DNA from: an uncultured Bacteroidota bacterium
Lineage (GTDB): Bacteria > Bacteroidota > Bacteroidia > JABEUT01
Assembly (NCBI GenBank): GCA_903901055.1
Contig: CAIUPO010000063.1
Span: 1-64,000, forward strand
Length of the DNA: 64,000 nucleotides
Reading direction: 5' to 3'
The notes beneath the pieces are model-generated. The model had not been told where the DNA came from and searched no databases. It saw only the letters and a list, made by a program, of their open reading frames with translations. Of this stretch, positions 46,536-55,641 are shown piece after piece. Position numbers and translations under genes: made by a program. Position 1 is the first letter of the stretch. Every line of letters starts with the position of its first letter.

Positions 46536-49106
46536 ATGAAAGAAAGGATACCAATATTGCTTGCTGTTGCAATAATTTTAACCGCCTCCGTTTCATTTTT
46601 AAATAAATCCAAATCTCAGATAAAACTTGCTGATAATGATAAACGTAAACCTCATATTGAAAAAGAAAACCCTTCTTCCGCCCAGGATGCATTGGCATTT
46701 ACTACAATGGCAGCAACCTTTCCGAATAAAACCCTGCCGCAAAATGCTTACATAAAGGGGATGGAATGGTATAACCGCGAAATAGCGAAAGCAAAAAAAT
46801 CTAAATCAATTACCAGTTCTACTTCATGGACCAGTATAGGCCCGAACAATATCGGTGGAAGAACTATTGGTTTCGCTATTGACCCTACCGATACATCTGT
46901 AATCTGGCTGGGCTCTGCCAGCGGTGGACTCTGGAAGTCAACCACTGGAGGCATTGGTGCATCAGCTTATACGTTCCATCCTTTGGGTGTTCCGGTTTTG
47001 GGTGTAAGTTCTATTGCCATCAACCCTACTAATCATTTGGAAATGTATGCAGGCACGGGTGAGGTTTATTGCGACAGCAGCTTTGCACAAGGTATTGTGA
47101 ACATTCGTGCAACACGCGGTTCTTATGGAATGGGCTTATTCAAGTCTACCGATGGTGGAAATACTTGGACACAAACTATTAACTGGAGTTACCAGCAAAA
47201 CCTGGGCATTTGGGATGTTGTGATTAATCCGCTTAAGCCTTCAACGGTTTATGTTGCAGCTACAAATGGAGTTTGGAAAACCACCAATTCAGGTGCAAAC
47301 TGGGTGCAAGTATTAACAATTCCACAGGTGATGAGTTTAACAATTCATGCTGTAGATACCAATATACTTCTTTGCGGAGTGGGCAACTACGGCAGCACCC
47401 TGCATGGTGTTTACAGAACTACCAATAGCGGTGGCACATGGGCAGCGGTAACTAATGGGCTACCTGCTCCACTATATCACGGCAGGGTAACAGTATCTAC
47501 TTATAGCGGAAACAACGACCACATGTACGCGCATATTTGCGACATTTACAATACTATCGGCCTTTATAAGTCGACTGATAAAGGTGCTACATGGACCCAA
47601 CAAACATCACAGGACCTTGCCAATTACCAGGGTTGGTATGCCAAAGGTGTGCTTATGCAACCGGGTAATGAAAATAATATTCTTGTTGGCGGTATTGATT
47701 TGTGGTATTCATCAAACAATGGGGTTTCCTTTAACCAATTGGATAATCAGACATTCAACCAGAATAACTACATGCATACCGATATCCATGGACTTATTGC
47801 CAATCCGTTGAACCCGAATATGGTTTACATTTTGACTGATGGGGGGCTGTTCCGCTCCAACGATTTTGGAAACACCTATTACGAATGTACCGGAGGATAT
47901 ATTACTACTCAATCTTACATTGGCAGTATTTCAACAACCGATACAACCAAGTTGCTGAGCGGCTTACAGGATAATTACACAATCGGATTCGTGAGCAATA
48001 GCAACTGGCAGGCTATTGTTGGTGGCGATGGTTGCTACAATGCAATCGACCACACAAACGACCAGGTGCAATATGGGGCTTATCAATACTTGAATGTGTA
48101 TCAAACCACAGACGCTTGGGCTTTTACATCCAATCAAATTCTTAATGAACCCTCTAATGCTAACAGCAATAATAACTATGCTGCATTCTTAGCTCCTTAC
48201 ATATTGTCATATTCAAACACTAACTTTATTTATGCCGGAGCCCAAGATTTGCTACTCTCCATGAATGGAGGGGTTAATTTTAATGTAATGGGCAACAGCC
48301 CCGTTAATCAGGGGGCGTGGATTACTTGCATTGCCGGTTCCTTTACCAATACCGACTCCATTTATTTTGCAACTGCACCCGATACTACCATTCCATTCAA
48401 AATGTTTGTTAGTGGCAACCAGGGAACTAATGTAACGGATATTACAAGCGGGCTGCCAAACCGCTATCCGCGCAGGATTGCCGTTAACCCATCCAACTCT
48501 GCTGAAGTATATATTGTATTCTCAGGATTTGGATCAGGCCACGTTTATAAATCAATTAATAGCGGAGGCACTTGGACAAACATCAGCACCAGTTTGCCGG
48601 ATATGCCTTTTGAATGTATTACTGTTGACCCAAAACATCCAACCCACCTTTTCGCAGGATGCGATTTTGGAGCATTTTATTCTACAGATGATGGCGCTAC
48701 ATGGACCATGTACGACGCAGGTTTCCCTGATGCTACCGAGGTATTTGATTTACTTGTTTCCCCTCTCGACCATTACCTGTATGCCTTCACTTATGGCCGT
48801 GGACAATGGAAACGCGACCTCTCTGATATAAACGCAGGAGAAAATGATATAACAGTTCAGAACGTTAGTGCAACCATGTTCCCTAATCCGGCTACAACCG
48901 ATTTGCACATCAGTATCAGCGATTTTAAATCAGGCAACAATTATCAACTTTCTATTTATAATATACAAGGCCAGGAAGTTTACAACTCAAATGTTCAGGC
49001 TTCTACTTATACTATTCCTGTTTCAGGATTGGCAAGTGGTATGTATATCTTAAGTCTGAAGAATGAAAATTCAGTTGTGTATTCTAAGAAATTTGTAAAA
49101 GAGTAG
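46536..49106 (+). CDS. BNR/Asp-box beta-propeller T9SS cargo protein, third member
   Basis: An 856-residue relative of the tandem pair at 6401 and 9747. The signal segment MKERIPILLAVAIILTASVSF is followed by blades with Asp-box turns (GGLWKSTTGG, GLFKSTDGGNTW, GVWKTTNSGANW, HVYKSINSGGTW, FYSTDDGATW) and a T9SS sorting domain (ATMFPNPATTDLHIS, IYNIQGQEVYN, LASGMYILSLKNE, YSKKFVKE). It shares the SSTSWTSIGPNNIGGRTIGFA opening of the propeller with that pair. No catalytic residues identified. Confidence 0.87.
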   Translation: MKERIPILLAVAIILTASVSFLNKSKSQIKLADNDKRKPHIEKENPSSAQDALAFTTMAATFPNKTLPQNAYIKGMEWYNREIAKAKKSKSITSSTSWTSIGPNNIGGRTIGFAIDPTDTSVIWLGSASGGLWKSTTGGIGASAYTFHPLGVPVLGVSSIAINPTNHLEMYAGTGEVYCDSSFAQGIVNIRATRGSYGMGLFKSTDGGNTWTQTINWSYQQNLGIWDVVINPLKPSTVYVAATNGVWKTTNSGANWVQVLTIPQVMSLTIHAVDTNILLCGVGNYGSTLHGVYRTTNSGGTWAAVTNGLPAPLYHGRVTVSTYSGNNDHMYAHICDIYNTIGLYKSTDKGATWTQQTSQDLANYQGWYAKGVLMQPGNENNILVGGIDLWYSSNNGVSFNQLDNQTFNQNNYMHTDIHGLIANPLNPNMVYILTDGGLFRSNDFGNTYYECTGGYITTQSYIGSISTTDTTKLLSGLQDNYTIGFVSNSNWQAIVGGDGCYNAIDHTNDQVQYGAYQYLNVYQTTDAWAFTSNQILNEPSNANSNNNYAAFLAPYILSYSNTNFIYAGAQDLLLSMNGGVNFNVMGNSPVNQGAWITCIAGSFTNTDSIYFATAPDTTIPFKMFVSGNQGTNVTDITSGLPNRYPRRIAVNPSNSAEVYIVFSGFGSGHVYKSINSGGTWTNISTSLPDMPFECITVDPKHPTHLFAGCDFGAFYSTDDGATWTMYDAGFPDATEVFDLLVSPLDHYLYAFTYGRGQWKRDLSDINAGENDITVQNVSATMFPNPATTDLHISISDFKSGNNYQLSIYNIQGQEVYNSNVQASTYTIPVSGLASGMYILSLKNENSVVYSKKFVKE

Positions 49107-49134
49107 TCGGAAGCCCGACTGGCAATTAATTAAT

Positions 49135-49161
49135 AACCCTTGACTGAAAATGTCAGGGGTT
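49135..49161 (+). terminator. Probable terminator after the third BNR gene
   Basis: A 10-bp stem (49135-49144 with 49152-49161, one T-G wobble) with a seven-base loop, 28 bases after the stop, and a weak TTATTATT tail. It shares the AACCCTTG...CAGGGGTT pattern of the terminator at 12917. Confidence 0.65.
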
Positions 49162-49210
49162 TATTATTTGGAGTGCTGAAACAAGTTCAGTATGAATAAC
49201 AGCCCCACAA

Positions 49211-49236
49211 CTCTTAACTCTTAGTTATTAGCTCTT
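49211..49236 (-). repeat. Palindrome-family half element supplying the stop codon of cca
   Basis: Twenty-five of 26 bases match 35865-35890 in the tRNA spacer. On the cca strand it encodes the final Lys-Ser and the TAA stop. There is no opposite arm nearby. Confidence 0.75.
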
Positions 49237-50664
49237 GGCTTTCTTCAGCCCCATCTCCGCCCCTTTCCGAATCATAAACTCATAAGCAGCATCAGGCTGG
49301 TTGGGTATAGTTCCTTCAAGTATTGCTTCCCTTATGGCTTCTTTAATCAGTCCCACTTGTAATGAGGGGCCAATGCCAAAGGCATTCATAATATCTTCTC
49401 CGCTTATTGGGGGCTGCCAGTTACGCAGGTGGTCTTTCTCTTCTACCTCTTTTAGTTTACGCTTCACCAATTCAAAATTAGCGAGGTACTTTTTCATTTT
49501 CGTAAAGTTCTTGGTAGTAACATCTGCCTGGCAGAGCAGCATCAAGTCGTCAATATCATCCCCGGCATCTGCAAGAAGGCGGCGCACAGCAGAATCAGTT
49601 ACTACTTCCTGGGCAAGTACAATCGGCCTTAAATGCAGTAATACAAGCTTCTGCACATATTTCATTTTCTCATTTTGCGGAAGCTTTAAGTCTGCAAAAA
49701 TCTTTGGAACCATCCTTGCTCCTTTATCTTCATGCCCGTGGAAAGTCCATCCCGCCTTGTCGTCAAAGCGTTTGGTTAGCGGTTTTGCAATATCATGCAA
49801 AACAGCAGACCAACGCAGCCACAAGTCTTTTGTACGTAGTGAAAGGTTATCCAATACCTGTAACGTGTGGTAAAAATTATCTTTATGGCTTTGTACACCC
49901 ACCGAATCCACACCTTGCAATGCCGCCATTTCCGGAAATATTATTTGCAGCAAACCCGCATCAAACAATAAACTAAACCCTATTGAAGGAATATCCGAAA
50001 GAATAATTTTATTCATCTCTTCGGCAATCCTTTCTTTCGAAATAATTTTAATCCGCTCCTTATTTCTCTTAATAGACTCGAACGATTCCTTTTCTATTTC
50101 AAATCCCAGTTGTGATGCAAACCTTATCGCACGCATCATGCGTAAAGGGTCGTCACTATAAGTAATATCCGGGTCAAGCGGTGTGCGGATAATACGTTTA
50201 TCCATGTCATCCAGCCCGTCGAAAGTATCAACTAATACACCATATTTATCTTTACTCAGTCCAATTGCAAGTGCATTAATTGTGAAATCACGGCGCTTTA
50301 AATCATCATCTAAAGTACCATCTTCCACAATAGGTTTGCGTGAATCATTGCGGTACGATTCTTTTCTAGCTCCCACAAATTCAATGTCGTATTCATCGTA
50401 AACCAACTGGGCTGTTCCAAAACTTTTATACACATGTACTTTTCTATCCCCAAGTTGTTTGGCTACTTCCAATGCAAGGTCTATGCCTTTTCCCACCGAT
50501 ACCACATCTAAATCAGTACAGGGCCTGTATAAGTAAAAATCGCGCACATATCCGCCCACTGCATACGCTTCCACACCTAAATGGTCGGCAGCTTTTCCAA
50601 TGATTTCAAAAATCTCCGACTTAACAGCTTGCTTGCTAATCCTGTCTATTTCTTCCTTTGTCAT
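49228..50664 (-). CDS. cca: CCA tRNA nucleotidyltransferase / poly(A) polymerase family, HD type
   Basis: A 478-residue enzyme that adds or repairs the 3' CCA of tRNAs. The nucleotidyltransferase head has VGGYVRDF and metal ligands Asp51 and Asp53 (TDLDVV), then RRDFTINALA and RMMRAIRFASQLGFEI. A C-terminal HD phosphohydrolase domain with LHDIAKP follows. The neighbouring tRNA-Leu genes encode no CCA, which makes this activity necessary. Its stop codon and last two residues lie in a repeat element. Its start overlaps the tsaC stop by one base. Confidence 0.92.
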   Translation of the reverse strand: MTKEEIDRISKQAVKSEIFEIIGKAADHLGVEAYAVGGYVRDFYLYRPCTDLDVVSVGKGIDLALEVAKQLGDRKVHVYKSFGTAQLVYDEYDIEFVGARKESYRNDSRKPIVEDGTLDDDLKRRDFTINALAIGLSKDKYGVLVDTFDGLDDMDKRIIRTPLDPDITYSDDPLRMMRAIRFASQLGFEIEKESFESIKRNKERIKIISKERIAEEMNKIILSDIPSIGFSLLFDAGLLQIIFPEMAALQGVDSVGVQSHKDNFYHTLQVLDNLSLRTKDLWLRWSAVLHDIAKPLTKRFDDKAGWTFHGHEDKGARMVPKIFADLKLPQNEKMKYVQKLVLLHLRPIVLAQEVVTDSAVRRLLADAGDDIDDLMLLCQADVTTKNFTKMKKYLANFELVKRKLKEVEEKDHLRNWQPPISGEDIMNAFGIGPSLQVGLIKEAIREAILEGTIPNQPDAAYEFMIRKGAEMGLKKAKS

Positions 50665-51221
50665 TATCTAATAATCTCAAACAAGCCGTCCATTCCTATT
50701 TTAATAATTTTTGAGGGAGCATTTTTCCTGTGTTCATCTTGCCTCAAAGGTACAACGTAATCCACATTGCTTTTTATGTCTTCGCTTATTTCATCAAAAA
50801 ATGCAGGAGCAGGCTCTCCGCTAATATTTGCAGATGTTGACACCAATGGCTTACGCATGGTATTAATAATCATTTTGCAAAACTCATCTTTCACCACCCG
50901 TATGGCAATCGTTCCATCTTCCGAAATCAAAGAAGAAGCTAACCGTTTCGCACCCGGATAAATAATTGTTAAAGGATTTTCAGCATACTCCACCAAATCC
51001 CACGCAACTTCCGGAATATCTGCATAGGTATCAAGTTGAGATATTTCTGAAACCAATACAATCATGGCTTTTGAGGTAGGCCGCTTCTTAATTTCAAAAA
51101 CTTTTTTCACCGCATCTTCATTGGTAGCATCGCAACCAATACCCCAAATAGTATCCGTTGGATAAAGGATTGTTCCGCCTTTCTGCAAAACGCTGATGCA
51201 CTTTTTAACTTCTTCAATCAT
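50664..51221 (-). CDS. tsaC: L-threonylcarbamoyladenylate synthase (Sua5/YrdC/YwlC)
   Basis: A 185-residue enzyme that makes threonylcarbamoyl-AMP for the t6A37 modification of tRNAs reading ANN codons. GGTILYPTDTIWGIGCDATN, KKRPTSKAMIVLV and RKPLVSTSANISGEPAP are diagnostic. It has no C-terminal Sua5 extension, so it is the short TsaC form. It shares one base with cca and begins two bases after the TMTC-like gene at 51223, so tRNA-maturation genes form the tail of the dapD operon. Confidence 0.93.
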   Translation of the reverse strand: MIEEVKKCISVLQKGGTILYPTDTIWGIGCDATNEDAVKKVFEIKKRPTSKAMIVLVSEISQLDTYADIPEVAWDLVEYAENPLTIIYPGAKRLASSLISEDGTIAIRVVKDEFCKMIINTMRKPLVSTSANISGEPAPAFFDEISEDIKSNVDYVVPLRQDEHRKNAPSKIIKIGMDGLFEIIR

Positions 51222-51222
51222 T

Positions 51223-53463
51223 TTAACGGGAGGCTCTTTTCTGAAGCCTGTTCATATAATCCACGGGAACTGGAAATTTGTTTTGGTTTGCCAATTGCGC
51301 ATATTTCAACGCATTGGTTCCATCACCAATTTTATCATAAGCTAATGAAAGATCATACATACATTCGGCATTTGTGGCCTGCACTTCCAGCAGTTTCAAA
51401 TAATCTGTTATGGCAGCCTGTGGATTTCCTCCATTCAAATAAGCATTGCCCCGCAATAATAAATACGATGGCTCTTTGGGTTGCTTTTGAATAAGCTTGG
51501 TATAGTCGTCAACAGCTTCTTGAAACTGTCCTAATTGCGTTAAGGTTCGGGCAATCTGCATTAGCAAACCTTCCTGTGTAGAATCTAATTTGTATGCCTT
51601 TTTAAAATCCTTTAACGCAAGGTCAAACTTTCCGGTATTTGCAAATGTACATGCCCTATTGCTGTAAATAGTAGCATCGGTACTATCGTATTTAATAGCC
51701 ATTTTAAAGCAACCCAGTGACGTGTCATACTGCTTTTGCATACCATAATAATTACCCAAATTGCGCCATACTCCAGGCTCATCGGTATGCAACTTGGCAA
51801 GGATTGCATATTCCACATAGGCTTTATCGTATTTGCCGCTGTCGGCATAGTAATTCCCCAAATTCAAATAAGGGAGTGTTGTAGTCATGTTGGTCTTGGC
51901 AATTACATCAGACCACAGCGTTTCCGGGTCATGCCAAACCAATGTTCGCTCATAACAGAAGTATCCTAATATTAGCGAAATGAACCCAAGTACAAAACCG
52001 ATTACAACATGCAATGCTTTGCTCTCGTACCATAACCAATGAGCCACATAAACAAGAATAAATATCAATCCGAAATAAGATACATAACTATACCGATCGG
52101 ATATAACAGTTGCACCAGCCGATAGGAATTGCAGAATGAAAATAAGGTTAGCCAAATAAAACCCCAGTCCGAAAAGTACAACCCTGAAAAGGTCTTTGTT
52201 TTTCCGTAAAAGAATAAGAGGAAGAAAGAATATAGCTGCTGCCAAAAATGGGGCAACATAATATTCAGTTGGAAGATTATGGTTTGAGGTTAATCCGGGA
52301 TAAGGATAATAAGAACAAAGATTTGCAGGATATATCGCCTTGTAGGTATACATGGTAAATGCATAACAGGCAATAAACATTTTTTGAAAAATGGTATATC
52401 CATGCGTCAAAACTACAGTTTTATGACCTATTTCGAGAATAATGGATTGCAGCCCCGACAAAAATGCGATAACGAGAAACATCCATTTTTCAAGACCTAA
52501 CTTTATCAGTGCAATCAATTTATCTTTCGGATAAAGTAACACATCACGCTTCAACAGCCAATCGACAACAATTAATGAAAGGGGGAACGAAACCGCCATA
52601 GGCTTGGAGAACAAGGAGAGAAGAAAAAATTCCAGTACATAGAAAAGTCCGGGATTGAAGTCTTTGAATTTTACCTCCGCAACAATTAATGCACCAACTA
52701 ATCCTAACAAAACAATAAATATCAAAGGAACCCAGATGGAGAAGTTATGTCCGAAAGCCTCGAAATCCAGATGAAAACTACTGAGAGCAAAAATTCCTGC
52801 AATACAACCTACTGCAAAAGCAATATTCAGGTATAGCATCCACCTGAACTTAACACCCTGTGTATAGCGAACATACATTATTAATCCGATAAAATAAAAC
52901 AGGGAATACATCACATCCTTACGTTCCGAAATCCATGAAACCGATTCAACGTGCATGGGGTGGATACCATGAATAAGCGCTCCCGCAGCCACAATCCAGG
53001 GAATAATCTTTATTGCCTTATACCCCACCTTAACCATGGCATCCATAAGGATACGTGTAAAATGGAAAATTACAATCGCATTTAAAATATGCAGCAAGAT
53101 TTGTGTGAAATAATATCCTCCGGGAGAAATTTGCGAGAACTGGTAATTCACCGCAAGGGACAACATGGTAAGCGGATGGTAGTAGTTCAACGTAATGTCA
53201 TGGAACAACATGCTGTTAATATTCGCTGCTGAAAAACTAGTAATGTATTTGTCTTTCGTCACATAAATCCAGTCATCCCAATTCAGGAACTGGTTATGCA
53301 AAGTGTATCTGAAACAAATAAAAATAATGACCGAAACAGCAGCGAGCAATGCAATATTCATGTCGCGGGTGCTCATCGCCTGCTTAGCCTGTTGCTGTGG
53401 TTGCTTAGGTTTCGCAGGGGTGTTAGCTGCTTTCTTCGGAATATTTTTCTTTTGGTTATTCAT
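51223..53463 (-). CDS. TMTC-like membrane glycosyltransferase with C-terminal TPRs, copy 1
   Basis: A 746-residue protein: a basic Lys/Pro/Gln N terminus, about 12 membrane helices and six or seven TPRs (from about residue 530). FLNWDDWIYV (residues 60-69, acidic pair) and HGIHPMHVESVSWISERKD (165-183) are the signatures shared with eukaryotic TMTC O-mannosyltransferases and bacterial relatives. It is the longest of three tandem paralogues because it has an extra hydrophobic segment near residues 205-270. Probably transfers a lipid-linked sugar to exported proteins; acceptors unknown. Confidence 0.85.
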   Translation of the reverse strand: MNNQKKNIPKKAANTPAKPKQPQQQAKQAMSTRDMNIALLAAVSVIIFICFRYTLHNQFLNWDDWIYVTKDKYITSFSAANINSMLFHDITLNYYHPLTMLSLAVNYQFSQISPGGYYFTQILLHILNAIVIFHFTRILMDAMVKVGYKAIKIIPWIVAAGALIHGIHPMHVESVSWISERKDVMYSLFYFIGLIMYVRYTQGVKFRWMLYLNIAFAVGCIAGIFALSSFHLDFEAFGHNFSIWVPLIFIVLLGLVGALIVAEVKFKDFNPGLFYVLEFFLLSLFSKPMAVSFPLSLIVVDWLLKRDVLLYPKDKLIALIKLGLEKWMFLVIAFLSGLQSIILEIGHKTVVLTHGYTIFQKMFIACYAFTMYTYKAIYPANLCSYYPYPGLTSNHNLPTEYYVAPFLAAAIFFLPLILLRKNKDLFRVVLFGLGFYLANLIFILQFLSAGATVISDRYSYVSYFGLIFILVYVAHWLWYESKALHVVIGFVLGFISLILGYFCYERTLVWHDPETLWSDVIAKTNMTTTLPYLNLGNYYADSGKYDKAYVEYAILAKLHTDEPGVWRNLGNYYGMQKQYDTSLGCFKMAIKYDSTDATIYSNRACTFANTGKFDLALKDFKKAYKLDSTQEGLLMQIARTLTQLGQFQEAVDDYTKLIQKQPKEPSYLLLRGNAYLNGGNPQAAITDYLKLLEVQATNAECMYDLSLAYDKIGDGTNALKYAQLANQNKFPVPVDYMNRLQKRASR

Positions 53464-53476
53464 GCATCACGCTAAA

Positions 53477-55594
53477 CTATTTACCGCTTTGTGCCGCTGA
53501 TTTTTGCAAGCCTTCAAGATAACCATCTTCCAATTTGTATCCATTTTGCTGGGCTTTTAAAGCATAATTCACAGCAAGCCCAAATTCTTTTCGGGTTTTG
53601 TAAGCAAACGACAAATAATACATGCACTCCTTATCTTTCGGATTTCCATTTAGTGCTTTAGTAAAATCATCAACCGATTGATCAACCCGGCTTGTATTCA
53701 ACTCTGCCAAACCACGATATTTATAGTAGTCAGGCGGGTTTGGGTCAATGGAAATAAGTTTGTTGTAATCTTTATAGGCTGCGTAATAATTCCGTATTCC
53801 ATATAAAAGCATATATCCTCTGCTCTCCATAACTTTCTGATTGGAAGAATCTAGCCTGTAAGCATGGTTGTAATCATTCAAGGCAAGTTCATTCTGCCCT
53901 AAGCGCGAATAGGTAATACCTCTGTCAAGATAAGTATCCATATTGTTGCTGTCCAGTTTCAATGACTTGGTGTACTCATCCAGCGATTTTTTAATATTCC
54001 CTCTTATTGCCCATATATTTCCAAGGTTACTATATACGCCTGCATCGGTACTGTTAATCTGCTCGAGCACCACATAGTTCATATAGGCGCTATCGTAATT
54101 CGGCGGGTTCAAATCCTGAACATAGTAATTGCCTAAATTTTTATAAGCCGTTTCTACACCACCGGAATGAACGTGCACTTCATATTTTGTAGCGCTTGCA
54201 AATACAGTATCTACCCTTGCAGGATATTTAGCAATAACATCTTTCCAGAGTGTTTCTGTATTGTGCCAAACGTATGTCCTAGCGTTGCACAAATACGCAA
54301 ACACACAGGAAAATACAGCAACAATAATTATAACAGGAGTTTTTAATGCGGCAATCTTATCCCACACTAAATAGAGGAAATAAACTATCATAAAAATCAA
54401 TCCGAAGTAGGAGGCATAAGTATATCGGTCAGCCATAATAGCAGGACCGGCAGAAATAAACTGCAAAATGAACATCACATTAAAAAAGTAAAAGAAGATA
54501 CCAAACAATGCAACCCTGAATGTGTTCTCCCCTTTTTTATATGCCAGAAAAAGGATGCCAAGGGTAATTAATACTGCCGCAAACGGCAGGGTATAATACC
54601 AGAAAGGAAGAATCTTTGTGTTTTCAATATATTCGGGATATGGATAGAATGAGCAAAGTTTGATCGGGACAAATAATTTGCCGATATACATCAAGTAATT
54701 ATACCCCACAAAAACAATCCGTTGTACAAGAGTAAACACGTGAAAGTTTGAGATAGAACCTCCCGCTTTTGCCCAAATATAAGATATGATTCCATCGCCA
54801 ACTGAAATCATAAAAAATGGGATTTTTTCAAGGAACATCATTGCATTTGACTTGCGTTTCAATAACACATCAAACGTAAATAATGCCAATGGGAACACCA
54901 CCGCCAAAGGCTTTGAAAGCAATGATAAAATGAAGAAAACAAATACAAGTACCAGTCGGCTGATCTTGTTTTCCATAATGTACTTCACATAGAAAATCAA
55001 TCCTACCAAATAGAATAAGAGATACAGAACATCCTTGCGTTCTGCAATCCATGAAACGGATTCAACGTGCATCGGGTGGATACCATGCCACAATGCACAA
55101 AGCCCTGCCAGAAAAGGGATGTATTGTATCTTCCCATAACCTCTTTTAACCATGGCATTAAACAATGAATAGGCAAGCACGAATACAAGGATGGTATTAA
55201 TCAAATGCAAAATAATTTCAGTGGCGTAATAAGGGGCGGGAGCATTTCCAGAAAAGTGCCAGTTAAGCGCCAGCGAGAGCATAGTAAGCGGGTGGTAATA
55301 GTTATGTGTTATCTCATAATCATGAAACAACATCATTTTTATATTGGCTGAATTAAGGTTTTTGATATATGAATTCTCATACACATAAAGCCCGTCGTCC
55401 CAATTGGTAAATTTGTTACCCAGTGTGTAATGATAGCACCAGAAAGTAACCAGCAGAATACCTCCCAGTATGGCATAATTAACCCACCATGGATATTCAG
55501 GGGCAAGCTGTATTTTAGCCTTGGGGATGGGCTGTTTAACCTTTTGTAAAGGCTTTTGAACAGGCTTATTATATTTCGGGTTTTTACCGCTCAT
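53477..55594 (-). CDS. TMTC-like membrane glycosyltransferase with C-terminal TPRs, copy 2
   Basis: A 705-residue paralogue. FTNWDDGLYV and HGIHPMHVESVSWIAERKD are conserved, the basic N terminus is shorter, and the C-terminal half has about seven TPRs, one preceded by an inserted stretch (VFASATKYEVHVHSGGVE). The end ALKAQQNGYKLEDGYLEGLQ is shared in kind by all three copies (short Tyr/Leu-containing tail), which suggests a conserved contact. Spacing to copy 1 is 13 bases, to copy 3 is 47. Confidence 0.85.
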   Translation of the reverse strand: MSGKNPKYNKPVQKPLQKVKQPIPKAKIQLAPEYPWWVNYAILGGILLVTFWCYHYTLGNKFTNWDDGLYVYENSYIKNLNSANIKMMLFHDYEITHNYYHPLTMLSLALNWHFSGNAPAPYYATEIILHLINTILVFVLAYSLFNAMVKRGYGKIQYIPFLAGLCALWHGIHPMHVESVSWIAERKDVLYLLFYLVGLIFYVKYIMENKISRLVLVFVFFILSLLSKPLAVVFPLALFTFDVLLKRKSNAMMFLEKIPFFMISVGDGIISYIWAKAGGSISNFHVFTLVQRIVFVGYNYLMYIGKLFVPIKLCSFYPYPEYIENTKILPFWYYTLPFAAVLITLGILFLAYKKGENTFRVALFGIFFYFFNVMFILQFISAGPAIMADRYTYASYFGLIFMIVYFLYLVWDKIAALKTPVIIIVAVFSCVFAYLCNARTYVWHNTETLWKDVIAKYPARVDTVFASATKYEVHVHSGGVETAYKNLGNYYVQDLNPPNYDSAYMNYVVLEQINSTDAGVYSNLGNIWAIRGNIKKSLDEYTKSLKLDSNNMDTYLDRGITYSRLGQNELALNDYNHAYRLDSSNQKVMESRGYMLLYGIRNYYAAYKDYNKLISIDPNPPDYYKYRGLAELNTSRVDQSVDDFTKALNGNPKDKECMYYLSFAYKTRKEFGLAVNYALKAQQNGYKLEDGYLEGLQKSAAQSGK

Positions 55595-55641
55595 GAATTG
55601 GCGAATTTACAAGTTCTTGCAAAATATCAACAAATCAAGTT